From Hyphomicrobiales bacterium (GTDB lineage Bacteria > Pseudomonadota > Alphaproteobacteria > Rhizobiales > Xanthobacteraceae): a stretch of DNA of 5,618 nt. Shown here in pieces: positions 1 to 5,582 of the stretch (its first letter is position 1; every line of letters starts with the position of its first letter). The stretch covers positions 1-5,618 of the forward strand of contig JAPLPC010000202.1 in NCBI GenBank assembly GCA_026400425.1, in the 5' to 3' direction. The position numbers were made by a program, and so were the translations under genes. The notes beneath the pieces were generated by a model. The model made no database searches and was not told the origin of the DNA. It saw only the letters and a program-made list of their open reading frames with translations.

Positions 1-494
1 ACCGACCACGGCAGCGAATGCATCGCGCCCTTGTCGTTCTGCGCAAACTGCAGACCGCCGGCCGAGAAATCCTCGACCTTGAGATCAGGCGCGGTCAGGG
101 TCGGGTCCTTCATGAAGCCCGACAGATCGGCCAGCCAGCCGGCCTTCTCGAACTGCTGCTTTTGGACGTGATAGCTGAGATGCACGACGTCGAAAGAGGG
201 CTTGCCGGAGGTCAGCTCGATGACGGCTTTCTGGCGCTGCTGCTGCTCCGGGATCAGTTCGGACTCGACCTTGATGCCGGTGAGCTCAGTGAATTCGGAG
301 GCGTATTTCTGCAGCAGCTCGCCACGCGGCCCCTTGATCAAATTGGCTTCGATGGTGGTGCCCGCATATTTCTTCCAGGCAGGATCCGCGAATGCGGGGG
401 TGGCGGAGATGCCGAGCGATCCGAGCGCAGGCAGCGCGCTGGTGGCGAGCGCGCCCTTGAGCAGGGCACGGCGAGACGGGCCGTGATGGGCCAT
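1..494 (-). CDS. ABC transporter family 1 solute-binding protein, N-terminal part (runs off window)
   Basis: The frame is open from the ATG at 494-492 to the window edge, giving 164 complete codons with the 3' part missing. Residues 1-36 form a signal peptide with a twin-arginine motif, SRRALLKG (residues 7-14), a hydrophobic Ala/Leu stretch and a likely cleavage site after ATPAFA (residue 36). This predicts Tat-dependent export to the periplasm. The mature part begins DPAWKKYAGTTIEANL and continues with KGPRGELLQKYASEFTELTG, then VESELIP and FDVVHLSY. This order (strand, long helix ending in 'F...TGIKV', then a 'FDVV' strand) is the usual N-lobe of family 1 (sugar/oligosaccharide-type) binding proteins. 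It would bind a solute in the periplasm and hand it to an ABC permease encoded further left. The substrate cannot be told from this fragment. The start is fixed by a strong ribosome binding site (CCTCCC on the plus strand at 501-506) and by the signal peptide starting there. Family confidence is good; substrate unknown. Confidence 0.85.
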   Translation of the reverse strand, partial: MAHHGPSRRALLKGALATSALPALGSLGISATPAFADPAWKKYAGTTIEANLIKGPRGELLQKYASEFTELTGIKVESELIPEQQQRQKAVIELTSGKPSFDVVHLSYHVQKQQFEKAGWLADLSGFMKDPTLTAPDLKVEDFSAGGLQFAQNDKGAMHSLPWS

Positions 495-500
495 GTGTAA

Positions 501-528
501 CCTCCCTCAAACCGCCTTGACCGGCGGT
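501..528 (-). promoter_or_regulatory. Ribosome binding site and leader hairpin of the solute-binding protein gene
   Basis: On the minus strand GAGGGAGG (508-501) lies 6 bases before the ATG and is a near-ideal Shine-Dalgarno sequence that decides the start. Just upstream is a perfect 6-base inverted repeat, ACCGCC / GGCGGT (511-516 and 523-528, 6-base loop). In the mRNA it would form a GC-rich stem two bases before the Shine-Dalgarno stretch. It may influence translation initiation or mRNA stability. It lacks the U-run expected of a terminator. The repeat is seen; any function is inference. Confidence 0.5.
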
Positions 529-572
529 GATTTTACGGTCGCTCGCCGTGGACCGGAGATGCGCCTGATGGG

Positions 573-600
573 ATGGTAGCACGATCGGGAGGGACGACAA
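573..600 (-). promoter_or_regulatory. Possible promoter for the solute-binding protein gene
   Basis: On the minus strand TTGTCG (600-595) and TACCAT (578-573) are separated by 16 bases, resembling sigma-70-type -35 and -10 boxes. They would start a transcript roughly 70 bases before the ATG at 494. The matches are partial (about 3/6 and 4/6), so this is a weak prediction. Position is reasonable because no terminator-independent coupling to the higA gene is evident across the 180-base gap. Confidence 0.3.
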
Positions 601-614
601 GGTTGTACGACAAG
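594..614. repeat. Short tandem-spaced direct repeat ACGACAAG
   Basis: ACGACAAG occurs twice, at 594-601 and 607-614, 13 bases apart. The second copy is also part of a small dyad, TTGT-ACG-ACAA (603-613). The pair overlaps the proposed -35 box of the solute-binding protein gene, a position where a regulator could bind. It could also be chance. The rest of the 495-674 gap shows no gene and no clear terminator for higA. Confidence 0.35.
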
Positions 615-674
615 TTTCCGCGCATTGTCGCAGGGGCGCGCGTCAGGCCGGTCGCACCATCTGCGAGGTCCTGA

Positions 675-1100
675 TCAGATGAACACCTGCGGCCCGAGTT
701 GGAAGCGCTCCGACAGCAGCTTGATCTGCCTCACATTGAGGGCTCGCTTACCGCGGAGAACCTCCGAGACGACACCCTGACTGCCGATTTCGGGCAGGTC
801 GCTCTGGCTCAGGCCGCGCTGCTCCATTAGAAAACGCAGCATGTCGGGCGGGGTAACCGTTGCGGCCGGAAGATGCGTGTCCTCGTAGTCACCGATCAAT
901 TCGCCGAGCAATCCGACCAGCGACGCGAGTGGATGTGCCTCATCGCTGCCGCCAGCATCGAGAAGCGCATTCAACGCCGCTGTCGCAATCTTGTAATCGC
1001 GCTTCGTCTTGATCGGATGCAGCGGAATGCGTGCCGAGATGGCGCTGATATGTTGCGTGATGTCGTCGACATCCGCGCGGGTGAGCGTCAAGGCTTCCAT
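675..1100 (-). CDS. higA: HigA-type antitoxin, XRE-family DNA-binding protein (orphan)
   Basis: This 141-residue protein has the layout of COG5499/HigA antitoxins. A helical N-terminal part begins around HPIKTKRDYKIATAALNALLD (residues 28-48), followed by an acidic-helix stretch ending LIGDYEDTHLP (68-78). Next is a Cro/C1-type helix-turn-helix at about 86-133 (MLRFLMEQRGLSQSDLPEIG, then SEVLRGKRALNVRQIKLLSE). 'RGLSQSDL' and 'VVSEVLRGKRAL' are the typical second and recognition helices. Such proteins neutralise a HigB mRNA-cleaving toxin and repress their own promoter. The ATG at 1100 has an AAGGAG ribosome binding site 8 bases upstream. Residues 1-27 are an extension relative to the shortest family members. 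The expected upstream higB is present only as a 3' relic overlapping this start, so the protein appears to be an antitoxin without its toxin. It may be retained as a plain repressor. Family call is firm; the symbol is by family only. Confidence 0.85.
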   Translation of the reverse strand: MEALTLTRADVDDITQHISAISARIPLHPIKTKRDYKIATAALNALLDAGGSDEAHPLASLVGLLGELIGDYEDTHLPAATVTPPDMLRFLMEQRGLSQSDLPEIGSQGVVSEVLRGKRALNVRQIKLLSERFQLGPQVFI

Positions 1101-1166
1101 GTGTCATACTCCTTGTGCGTGAGCACGTGCCTGACATAGCAGGCGCTGCTTGTCGAAGTATGATAC
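1088..1166 (-). pseudogene. 3' relic of a higB-type toxin gene, frameshifted
   Basis: On the minus strand, 1141-1088 reads CYVRHVLTHKEYDTWKP and then TGA. This closely matches the conserved C-terminus of HigB-family mRNA interferases ('...YVRHVLTHxEYD.W'). The stop lies 13 bases inside the higA start, which is the classical higB-higA overlap. Immediately upstream, in the +1-shifted frame, 1166-1143 reads VSYFDKQR. Skipping one C (position 1142) would join the two as ...SYFDKQR-CYVRHVLTH..., which looks like the penultimate strand plus C-terminal strand of the toxin. Further upstream the similarity stops and the response regulator stop codon begins (1186-1184). The rest of a roughly 100-residue toxin is therefore absent. 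The reading is seen in the sequence. The family match is from memory of conserved motifs and needs a search. Confidence 0.7.
1101..1166. repeat. Paired palindrome GTATGATAC / GTGTCATAC flanking the higB relic; includes the higA ribosome binding site
   Basis: GTATGATAC (1158-1166) is a 9-base palindrome with one central base. GTGTCATAC (1101-1109) is a near copy of its reverse complement, and extending both gives a 10-base inverted repeat with 9 matches (1101-1110 against 1157-1166). The left copy covers the bases between the higA Shine-Dalgarno sequence (AAGGAG, 1114-1109 on the minus strand) and its ATG. HigA antitoxins are known to bind short palindromes near their own genes, so these may be HigA operators, but the right copy also encodes VSY of the relic. 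Function is inference. Confidence 0.35.
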
Positions 1167-1175
1167 AGATGGCAA

Positions 1176-1190
1176 GGGCTGTCTCAGCCC
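1176..1190 (-). terminator. Hairpin over the response regulator stop codon, possible weak terminator
   Basis: The minus strand reads GGGCTG-AGA-CAGCCC followed by TTGCC. This is a perfect 6-base GC-rich stem with a 3-base loop that contains the TGA of the response regulator (1186-1184). The U-run after the stem is only two bases, so it would be at best a partial terminator or a stabilising 3' structure. Some read-through into higA is plausible. A second, smaller dyad, AGCAG-GCG-CTGCT, lies at 1138-1150. Confidence 0.35.
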
Positions 1191-2104
1191 CGCCGGTGAC
1201 TTGCATTCACCGCGATGGCGGCGGCGGCGGTGCGGTTTTCGACGCCCAGCTTCGCGTAGATCTGTTCGAGGTGCTTGTCGACGGTGCGCGGGCTGAGGCC
1301 GAGGATCTGGGCGATATCGCGGTTGCTCTTGCCCTTGCTGAGCCAGGACAGCACTTCGCCCTCGCGGCCGGTGAGGCCGAGTTCGCGGCTGAATTCGGCG
1401 GGCACGGCGACGCTCTCTTTGGCGAGGCGCAGCAGGATCTCGTCGGGACCGGCTTTGCCCATATATTGCAGGCGCAGCAGATCATTGTCGGGGAAGGGCG
1501 CCGACGGGACCGGCTTGCCGCCGGGCTTCTGCATGTGATCGAGCCACTGCAGCATCGGTGCCGGCAGCACCATCGCTTCATCGGCGACCCCGACGAGATG
1601 ATCGTTCAGCAGTTTCTGCGCCTGCGGTGTGGCCCATAGCACGGTGCCCTGCTGATTGACCGCGAGCAGGAAGCGGCCGGAGACGTCGAGGGCGGCGCGC
1701 GCGCTCTGGGTCAGGCGGGCATTGGCGAGATGGACGCGGATCCGCGCCAGCATCTCTTCGATGACGATCGGCTTGGTGACGTAATCGACGCCGCCGGCCT
1801 CCAGCCCGCGCACGATATGCGCGGTCTCCGACAGCCCGGTCATGAAGATCACGGGGACGTCGACCAGCCCGGCGTCGCGCTTGAGGCGGCGGCAGGTCTC
1901 GAAGCCGTCGATCCCCGGCATCACGGCGTCGAGCAGCACGATGTCGGGCGTGATCTGCTCGACGATGCGCATTGCGGAGGCGCCGTCCATCGCCACCATC
2001 ACGGTCATGCCGGCGCCATCCAGCGCGTCGGTCAGCAGCCGCAGTGTTTCCGGAGAATCGTCCACCACCAGTGCGACGTCGCGCTTCTTCGGATCAGGAG
2101 TCAT
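1184..2104 (-). CDS. Response regulator: receiver, PAS-like middle domain, LuxR-type helix-turn-helix
   Basis: The 306-residue protein has three parts. Residues 9-125 are a receiver domain with the acidic pair D15-D16, the phosphoacceptor D59 (in DIVLLDAVMPGIDGFE), T89 and K111 (VTKP), so all key residues are present. Residues about 135-235 look like a PAS fold (SGRFLLAVNQQGTVLWATPQAQKLL opens like a PAS strand-helix, ending near EILLRLAKES). Residues 244-299 are a LuxR/GerE-type DNA-binding domain (LTGREGEVLSWLSKGKSNRDIA, then LSPRTVDKHLEQIYAKLGV). It should act in the cytoplasm as a transcription factor phosphorylated by the partner kinase. The ATG at 2104 lies inside the end of the kinase gene, giving an 11-base overlap (ATGACTCCTGA). 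No strong ribosome binding site is seen, so translation is probably coupled to the kinase gene. An extra PAS-like domain between receiver and DNA-binding domain makes it longer than the usual ~210-residue NarL type. Target genes are not evident in the window. Confidence 0.92.
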   Translation of the reverse strand: MTPDPKKRDVALVVDDSPETLRLLTDALDGAGMTVMVAMDGASAMRIVEQITPDIVLLDAVMPGIDGFETCRRLKRDAGLVDVPVIFMTGLSETAHIVRGLEAGGVDYVTKPIVIEEMLARIRVHLANARLTQSARAALDVSGRFLLAVNQQGTVLWATPQAQKLLNDHLVGVADEAMVLPAPMLQWLDHMQKPGGKPVPSAPFPDNDLLRLQYMGKAGPDEILLRLAKESVAVPAEFSRELGLTGREGEVLSWLSKGKSNRDIAQILGLSPRTVDKHLEQIYAKLGVENRTAAAAIAVNASHRRG

Positions 2105-5100
2105 GCGTCTGCATCTTTTTCAGTGTGGCCATGTACCGATCGAGGTCGAAGCGATCGATCAGCATGCGCATTTGCGCGACGAAGGCTGCGTGTTCGGGAT
2201 GGCTGGCGCCGATCTCGTCGAGCTTGAGCTGGATGGCGCGGATATGGCCCATCTCGCCGAGATTGATCAGTTCGTCCACGTGGCGCGCCGGCGGTGCGGC
2301 ACCGTCGTCGCTCCATTGCGGCGCGGGCGCGATCTCGTCGCGCTCATAGCGCCAGTCGATCTTCAGGAGCCGCCCGATCATCTCCAGCAGCCGCGTCAGT
2401 TCGATCGGCTTCATCAGATAGCCGTCATGGAACGGCTGGGCCAGCGGCGCGCCGTGGGCTTCCAGAGCGCTGGCCGACACCATCAGGATGCGGGCCTGAT
2501 GATGGCCGGTGGCGCGCAGTGTTTCGGCGACGGTCCAGCCGTCCATCCCGGCCATCGAGATGTCGAGCAGGAACAGATCGGGGTGGCAATGTTGCGCGAG
2601 GCTGAGACAGGCCGGGCCATCCGGTGCGCTGAGCAGGATGAAGCCGAGCGGCGTCAGCACCTCGCGCAACAGGTCGCGCTGGGTCGGATCGTCGTCGGTG
2701 ACCAGGATCGTCTTGCGCGGGCCGTGATAGCCGAGAATGGGCGCATCGATCGGCGCGATCCGGGTGGGATTGGTGACTTCCGACAGCAGCATCTTGACGC
2801 GGAACGTGCTGCCGGTGCCGACCTCGCTGGAGACGCGGATGTCGCCGCCCATCACGCCGGCCAGCAGCTTGGAAATCGTAAGACCAAGACCCGTTCCGGT
2901 GTGGGGCTGCGCCGCGCCGAGTGCACCGCGCTCGAATGGCGCGAAGATGCGTTCGAGATCGTCGGGGCGGATGCCCGGCCCGGTATCGATGATCTCGAAC
3001 TCCGCCACTGGGCTGCGATAATGGATGACGAACTGGACGCTGCCGGTTTGCGTGAACTTGATGGCGTTGGACAACAGATTGATCAGGATCTGCCGCAACC
3101 GTTTTTCGTCGGCATAGACCACGGCGGGCAGGTAGCCCGGGCGGCGAAAGATGAACTCGATGCCCTTGGCCGCGGCCTGCAGGCGGAACATGCCGACCAG
3201 CTGATCGAGAAAGTCGGTGAGGCGGACCTCATCGCGCGACAGATACAGCCGGCCGGCCTCGATCTTGGAAATGTCGAGAATGCCGTCGATCAGCCCCGAC
3301 AGATGATCGGCACTGCGCTTGACGACACGGACCTGATCGCGCGGGCGGGTCTGCAGGCTGTCGTCCTGTTCCAGCAACTGGGCGTAGCCGCTGATCGCAT
3401 TGAGCGGCGAGCGCAATTCGTGGCTGAGGCCGACCACATAGCGGCTCTTCGCCAGATTGGCGGATTCGGCGACCTCCTTGGCGCGTTGCAATTCGGCGTC
3501 GGTGCGCTTGTGGGCGTCGATTTCCTGCATCAGCAGCGTGGTCTGGCGTTTGGTTTCCGCCTCTGCGGCACGGCGGCTTTGCTTCGCCAGCACGAACAGC
3601 CATGCGACCACGCCGATGATGATGGCCAGCGCGAAGAACACCTTCCACAGCACCTCGGACACCTGCGCGCTGTCATCTGGTGCGGCCGCAGAGGTCTGCA
3701 GATAGATCAGCGCCAGCGTCAGCCCGACCAGCCCCGACGCCATCAGGAATACGCCGAGATAATGCGCCAGCTGCGAATTGATCCGGGCCAGGATCGGCTC
3801 GGGCAGCAGTTTGCCGAACACGGCCGATATCTGCGCATCGGCGCGTGCATGCGGCTTGCAGAGATCGTGGCAGCGCGCATCGAGCGAGCAGCACAACGAA
3901 CAGATCGGGCCGGCATAGGCCGGGCAATGCGCCATGTCCTCGGGCTCGAAGGAATGCTCGCAGATACAACATGGGATCGTCGCCAAGGTCTGCCAGGCGC
4001 GCTTCGGCTTGCGGGCGATGTAGTATCTGCCCTTGGTCGCATAGGCGATGGCGGGGGCGACCACCAGCGCGGTGAGCAGAGCCACGAAGGGCGACAGCGC
4101 TTTCGCGGTGGGGCCGAACAGACCGTAGAACGCGCTGATCGACATCAGCGTCGCAGCCAGCATGGCGCCGACCCCGACCGGATTGATGTCGTACAAATGC
4201 GCGCGCTTGAACTCCATCTGGCGCGGACGCAGGCCGAGCGGCTTGTTGATGATCAGGTCCGCCACCAGCGCGCCGACCCAGGCAATGGCGACGTTGGAAT
4301 ACAGGGCCAGCGTCTGCTCCAGCGCCTTGTAGACGCCGATCTCCATCAGCAGCAGCGCCACCAATACGTTGAACACCAGCCACACCACGCGGCCGGGATG
4401 GCTGTGGGTGAGGCGGGAGAAGAAGTTCGACCACGCGATCGAGCCGGCATAGGCGTTGGTGACGTTGATCTTGAGCTGCGACAGGATCACGAAGGTGCCG
4501 GTTAGCGCCAGCGCCAGATCGGGCTGCGACAGCACGTAGCGGAATGCTTCGAGATACATATGCGCGGGTTCGGCGGCATGTTCTTTTGACACGCCGTGCG
4601 TCAGCGCGAAATAGGCCAGGAAAGATCCGGCCAGCAGCTTGATGGCGCCGACCACGATCCAGCCGGGGCCGGCGCAGACCATCGCCACCCACCAAGAGAC
4701 TTTGCTTCGTCCGCGCTCGCGCGGCAGGAAGCGCAGGAAATCGACCTGTTCGCCGATCTGCGCCACCAGCGAGAACATCACCGACGCGGCGGTGCCGAAC
4801 AGCAGCAGATCGAGATGACCGGCCGCGTTGCCGTGCTCACCGGGAAATCGGGTCCAGTCGGCGAAGGATTCACGGCTGGCATAGGCGATGGCGATGAACG
4901 GCAGCAGGTTCAACACCACCCAGACCGGCTGCGTCCACAATTGAAAGCGGCTGATCAGCGTGATGCCGTGGGTGACGAGGGGGACGATCACCACCGCCGA
5001 GATCAGATAGCCGATCGGGCGGGGGATGCCAAAACATAGCTCCAGCGCCACCGCCATGATCACCGCTTCGATGGCGAAGAAGATGAAGGTGAAGGAGGCG

Positions 5101-5465
5101 TAGATCAGCGAGGTGATCGTCGAACCGATATAGCCGAAGCCGGCGCCGCGGGTCAGCAGATCGATATCGATGCCGTATTTCGCAGCGTGATACGCAATCG
5201 GCAATCCGCAGCAGAAGATGATCAGGCTGACCACGAGAATGGCGGCGGTGGCGTTGGTGACGCCGTAATTGATGGTGATGGTGCCGCCGATCGCTTCCAG
5301 CGCCAGGAACGAGATGGCGCCGAGCGCGGTGTTCGCCACCCGCGCCGAAGACCAGCGGCGGGCGCTCTTCGCGGTGAAGCGGAGTGCGTAGTCTTCAAGG
5401 GTCTGGTTGGCGACCCATTGATTGTACTGGCGCCGAACGCGGTCGATACGCTGCCGCCCTGCCAC
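2094..5465 (-). CDS. NCS1-type permease fused to a hybrid histidine kinase (transporter-sensor kinase with receiver domain)
   Basis: This 1123-residue inner-membrane protein has five parts. (1) Residues ~40-477 form a 12-helix NCS1 nucleobase:cation symporter domain. Family-like stretches are LLTRGAGFGYIG (103-114), THGITLISRFQLWTQPVW (165-182), VDFLRFLPRE (241-250, matching the 'DYxRYLPR' signature) and NAYAGSIAWSNFFSR (337-351). (2) Residues 499-539 are a linker with nine cysteines (499, 500, 502, 514, 522, 525, 526, 532, 536). (3) Two further membrane helices lie at about 569-589 and 607-627, followed by a coiled coil (628-675). (4) The kinase core has phosphoacceptor H682 in SHELRSPLN, an N box (NLLSNAIKFT, N800), G1 box DTGPG (827-831), F box FAPF (841-844) and G2 box GTGLGL (857-862). 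(5) The receiver domain (918-1033) has acidic residues D924-D926, phosphoacceptor D968 and K1019, followed by a helical tail (about 1060-1118) without a visible Hpt motif (no HxLKG). The GTG start has AGGAG six bases upstream, and an in-frame stop lies at 5501-5499. It presumably couples binding or transport of a small nitrogenous compound to phosphorylation of the overlapping response regulator. The substrate cannot be read from the sequence. Confidence 0.93.
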   Translation of the reverse strand: MAGRQRIDRVRRQYNQWVANQTLEDYALRFTAKSARRWSSARVANTALGAISFLALEAIGGTITINYGVTNATAAILVVSLIIFCCGLPIAYHAAKYGIDIDLLTRGAGFGYIGSTITSLIYASFTFIFFAIEAVIMAVALELCFGIPRPIGYLISAVVIVPLVTHGITLISRFQLWTQPVWVVLNLLPFIAIAYASRESFADWTRFPGEHGNAAGHLDLLLFGTAASVMFSLVAQIGEQVDFLRFLPRERGRSKVSWWVAMVCAGPGWIVVGAIKLLAGSFLAYFALTHGVSKEHAAEPAHMYLEAFRYVLSQPDLALALTGTFVILSQLKINVTNAYAGSIAWSNFFSRLTHSHPGRVVWLVFNVLVALLLMEIGVYKALEQTLALYSNVAIAWVGALVADLIINKPLGLRPRQMEFKRAHLYDINPVGVGAMLAATLMSISAFYGLFGPTAKALSPFVALLTALVVAPAIAYATKGRYYIARKPKRAWQTLATIPCCICEHSFEPEDMAHCPAYAGPICSLCCSLDARCHDLCKPHARADAQISAVFGKLLPEPILARINSQLAHYLGVFLMASGLVGLTLALIYLQTSAAAPDDSAQVSEVLWKVFFALAIIIGVVAWLFVLAKQSRRAAEAETKRQTTLLMQEIDAHKRTDAELQRAKEVAESANLAKSRYVVGLSHELRSPLNAISGYAQLLEQDDSLQTRPRDQVRVVKRSADHLSGLIDGILDISKIEAGRLYLSRDEVRLTDFLDQLVGMFRLQAAAKGIEFIFRRPGYLPAVVYADEKRLRQILINLLSNAIKFTQTGSVQFVIHYRSPVAEFEIIDTGPGIRPDDLERIFAPFERGALGAAQPHTGTGLGLTISKLLAGVMGGDIRVSSEVGTGSTFRVKMLLSEVTNPTRIAPIDAPILGYHGPRKTILVTDDDPTQRDLLREVLTPLGFILLSAPDGPACLSLAQHCHPDLFLLDISMAGMDGWTVAETLRATGHHQARILMVSASALEAHGAPLAQPFHDGYLMKPIELTRLLEMIGRLLKIDWRYERDEIAPAPQWSDDGAAPPARHVDELINLGEMGHIRAIQLKLDEIGASHPEHAAFVAQMRMLIDRFDLDRYMATLKKMQTHDS

Positions 5466-5476
5466 ACCCTGCTCCT
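5463..5476 (-). promoter_or_regulatory. Ribosome binding site and GTG start of the permease-kinase gene
   Basis: The minus strand carries AGGAG (5476-5472), then six bases, then GTG (5465-5463). An in-frame TAG at 5501-5499 and no other start codon between it and the GTG make this the most upstream possible start. The protein from here has a basic, amphipathic N-terminus before the first membrane helix, as expected for a cytoplasmic NCS1 N-terminus. Confidence 0.75.
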
Positions 5477-5500
5477 GACCCGATCGTTTCGCTGCGGACT

Positions 5501-5582
5501 ACGCATATCTGCGCGCTGAGAAAATCTACGTCGGCATTTTGCGGTGCAGTATACGCGATCCCACGTATCTGTGCATCGCACA
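5501..5582. repeat. Repeat cluster upstream of the permease-kinase gene (possible operator sites)
   Basis: TATCTGCGC (5506-5514) and TATCTGTGC (5566-5574) are near-identical direct repeats exactly 60 bases apart, each preceded by ACG. Each copy is part of a dyad: CGCA-TATC-TGCG (5502-5513) and TGTGC-ATC-GCACA (5570-5582). A further inverted repeat pairs CAGTATACG (5547-5555) with CGTATCTG (5564-5571) across the -10 region. The clustering around a probable promoter suggests binding sites for a regulator, perhaps the response regulator of this operon. That assignment is inference. Confidence 0.4.
5548..5576 (-). promoter_or_regulatory. Possible promoter of the permease-kinase / response regulator operon
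   Basis: TATACT on the minus strand (5553-5548) is a good -10 box. The best -35 candidate is TGCACA (5575-5570, 16-base spacer, 4 of 6 matches). Transcription would start near 5541, leaving a leader of about 75 bases. The candidate -35 lies within the dyad TGTGC-ATC-GCACA (5570-5582), so a protein bound there would compete with polymerase. No gene is seen in 5466-5618. The promoter is a pattern-level prediction only. Confidence 0.35.

Noticed and set aside
18..500. A 160-codon plus-strand reading frame across the solute-binding protein gene.
   Set aside because: It is antisense to a gene with a signal peptide and good ribosome binding site, and its translation shows only the low-complexity Leu/Gly/Arg composition of a shadow frame.
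1138..1150. Small dyad AGCAG-GCG-CTGCT considered as a terminator or recombination site.
   Set aside because: The stem is five bases with no U-run and coincides with the coding relic of higB, so chance is the simpler explanation.
940..1206. An 88-codon minus-strand frame covering the higA N-terminus and the junction, considered as the missing toxin.
   Set aside because: Its translation does not resemble HigB. The HigB-like reading lies in a different minus-strand frame and only covers the last residues.
1115..1639. A 174-codon plus-strand frame over the response regulator C-terminal half.
   Set aside because: It is antisense to the LuxR and PAS-like domains of the regulator, has no supporting ribosome binding site that I can see, and shows shadow composition.
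1842..4505. An 887-codon open reading frame on the plus strand, antisense to the permease-kinase gene.
   Set aside because: Through most of its length it lies in exact codon register with the kinase gene, so its stops require TTA, CTA or TCA codons on the sense strand. These are rare in GC-rich genomes. It ends precisely at the CTA codon of kinase Leu321. Its translation is rich in Arg, Gln, Asp and Ala without domain patterns, and the opposite strand has a clear multi-domain protein.
3673..4695. A 340-codon minus-strand frame overlapping the permease-kinase gene in another phase.
   Set aside because: It is Arg/Gly/Ala-rich with no hydrophobic helices or motifs, while the overlapping frame encodes recognisable NCS1 helices and the cysteine cluster.
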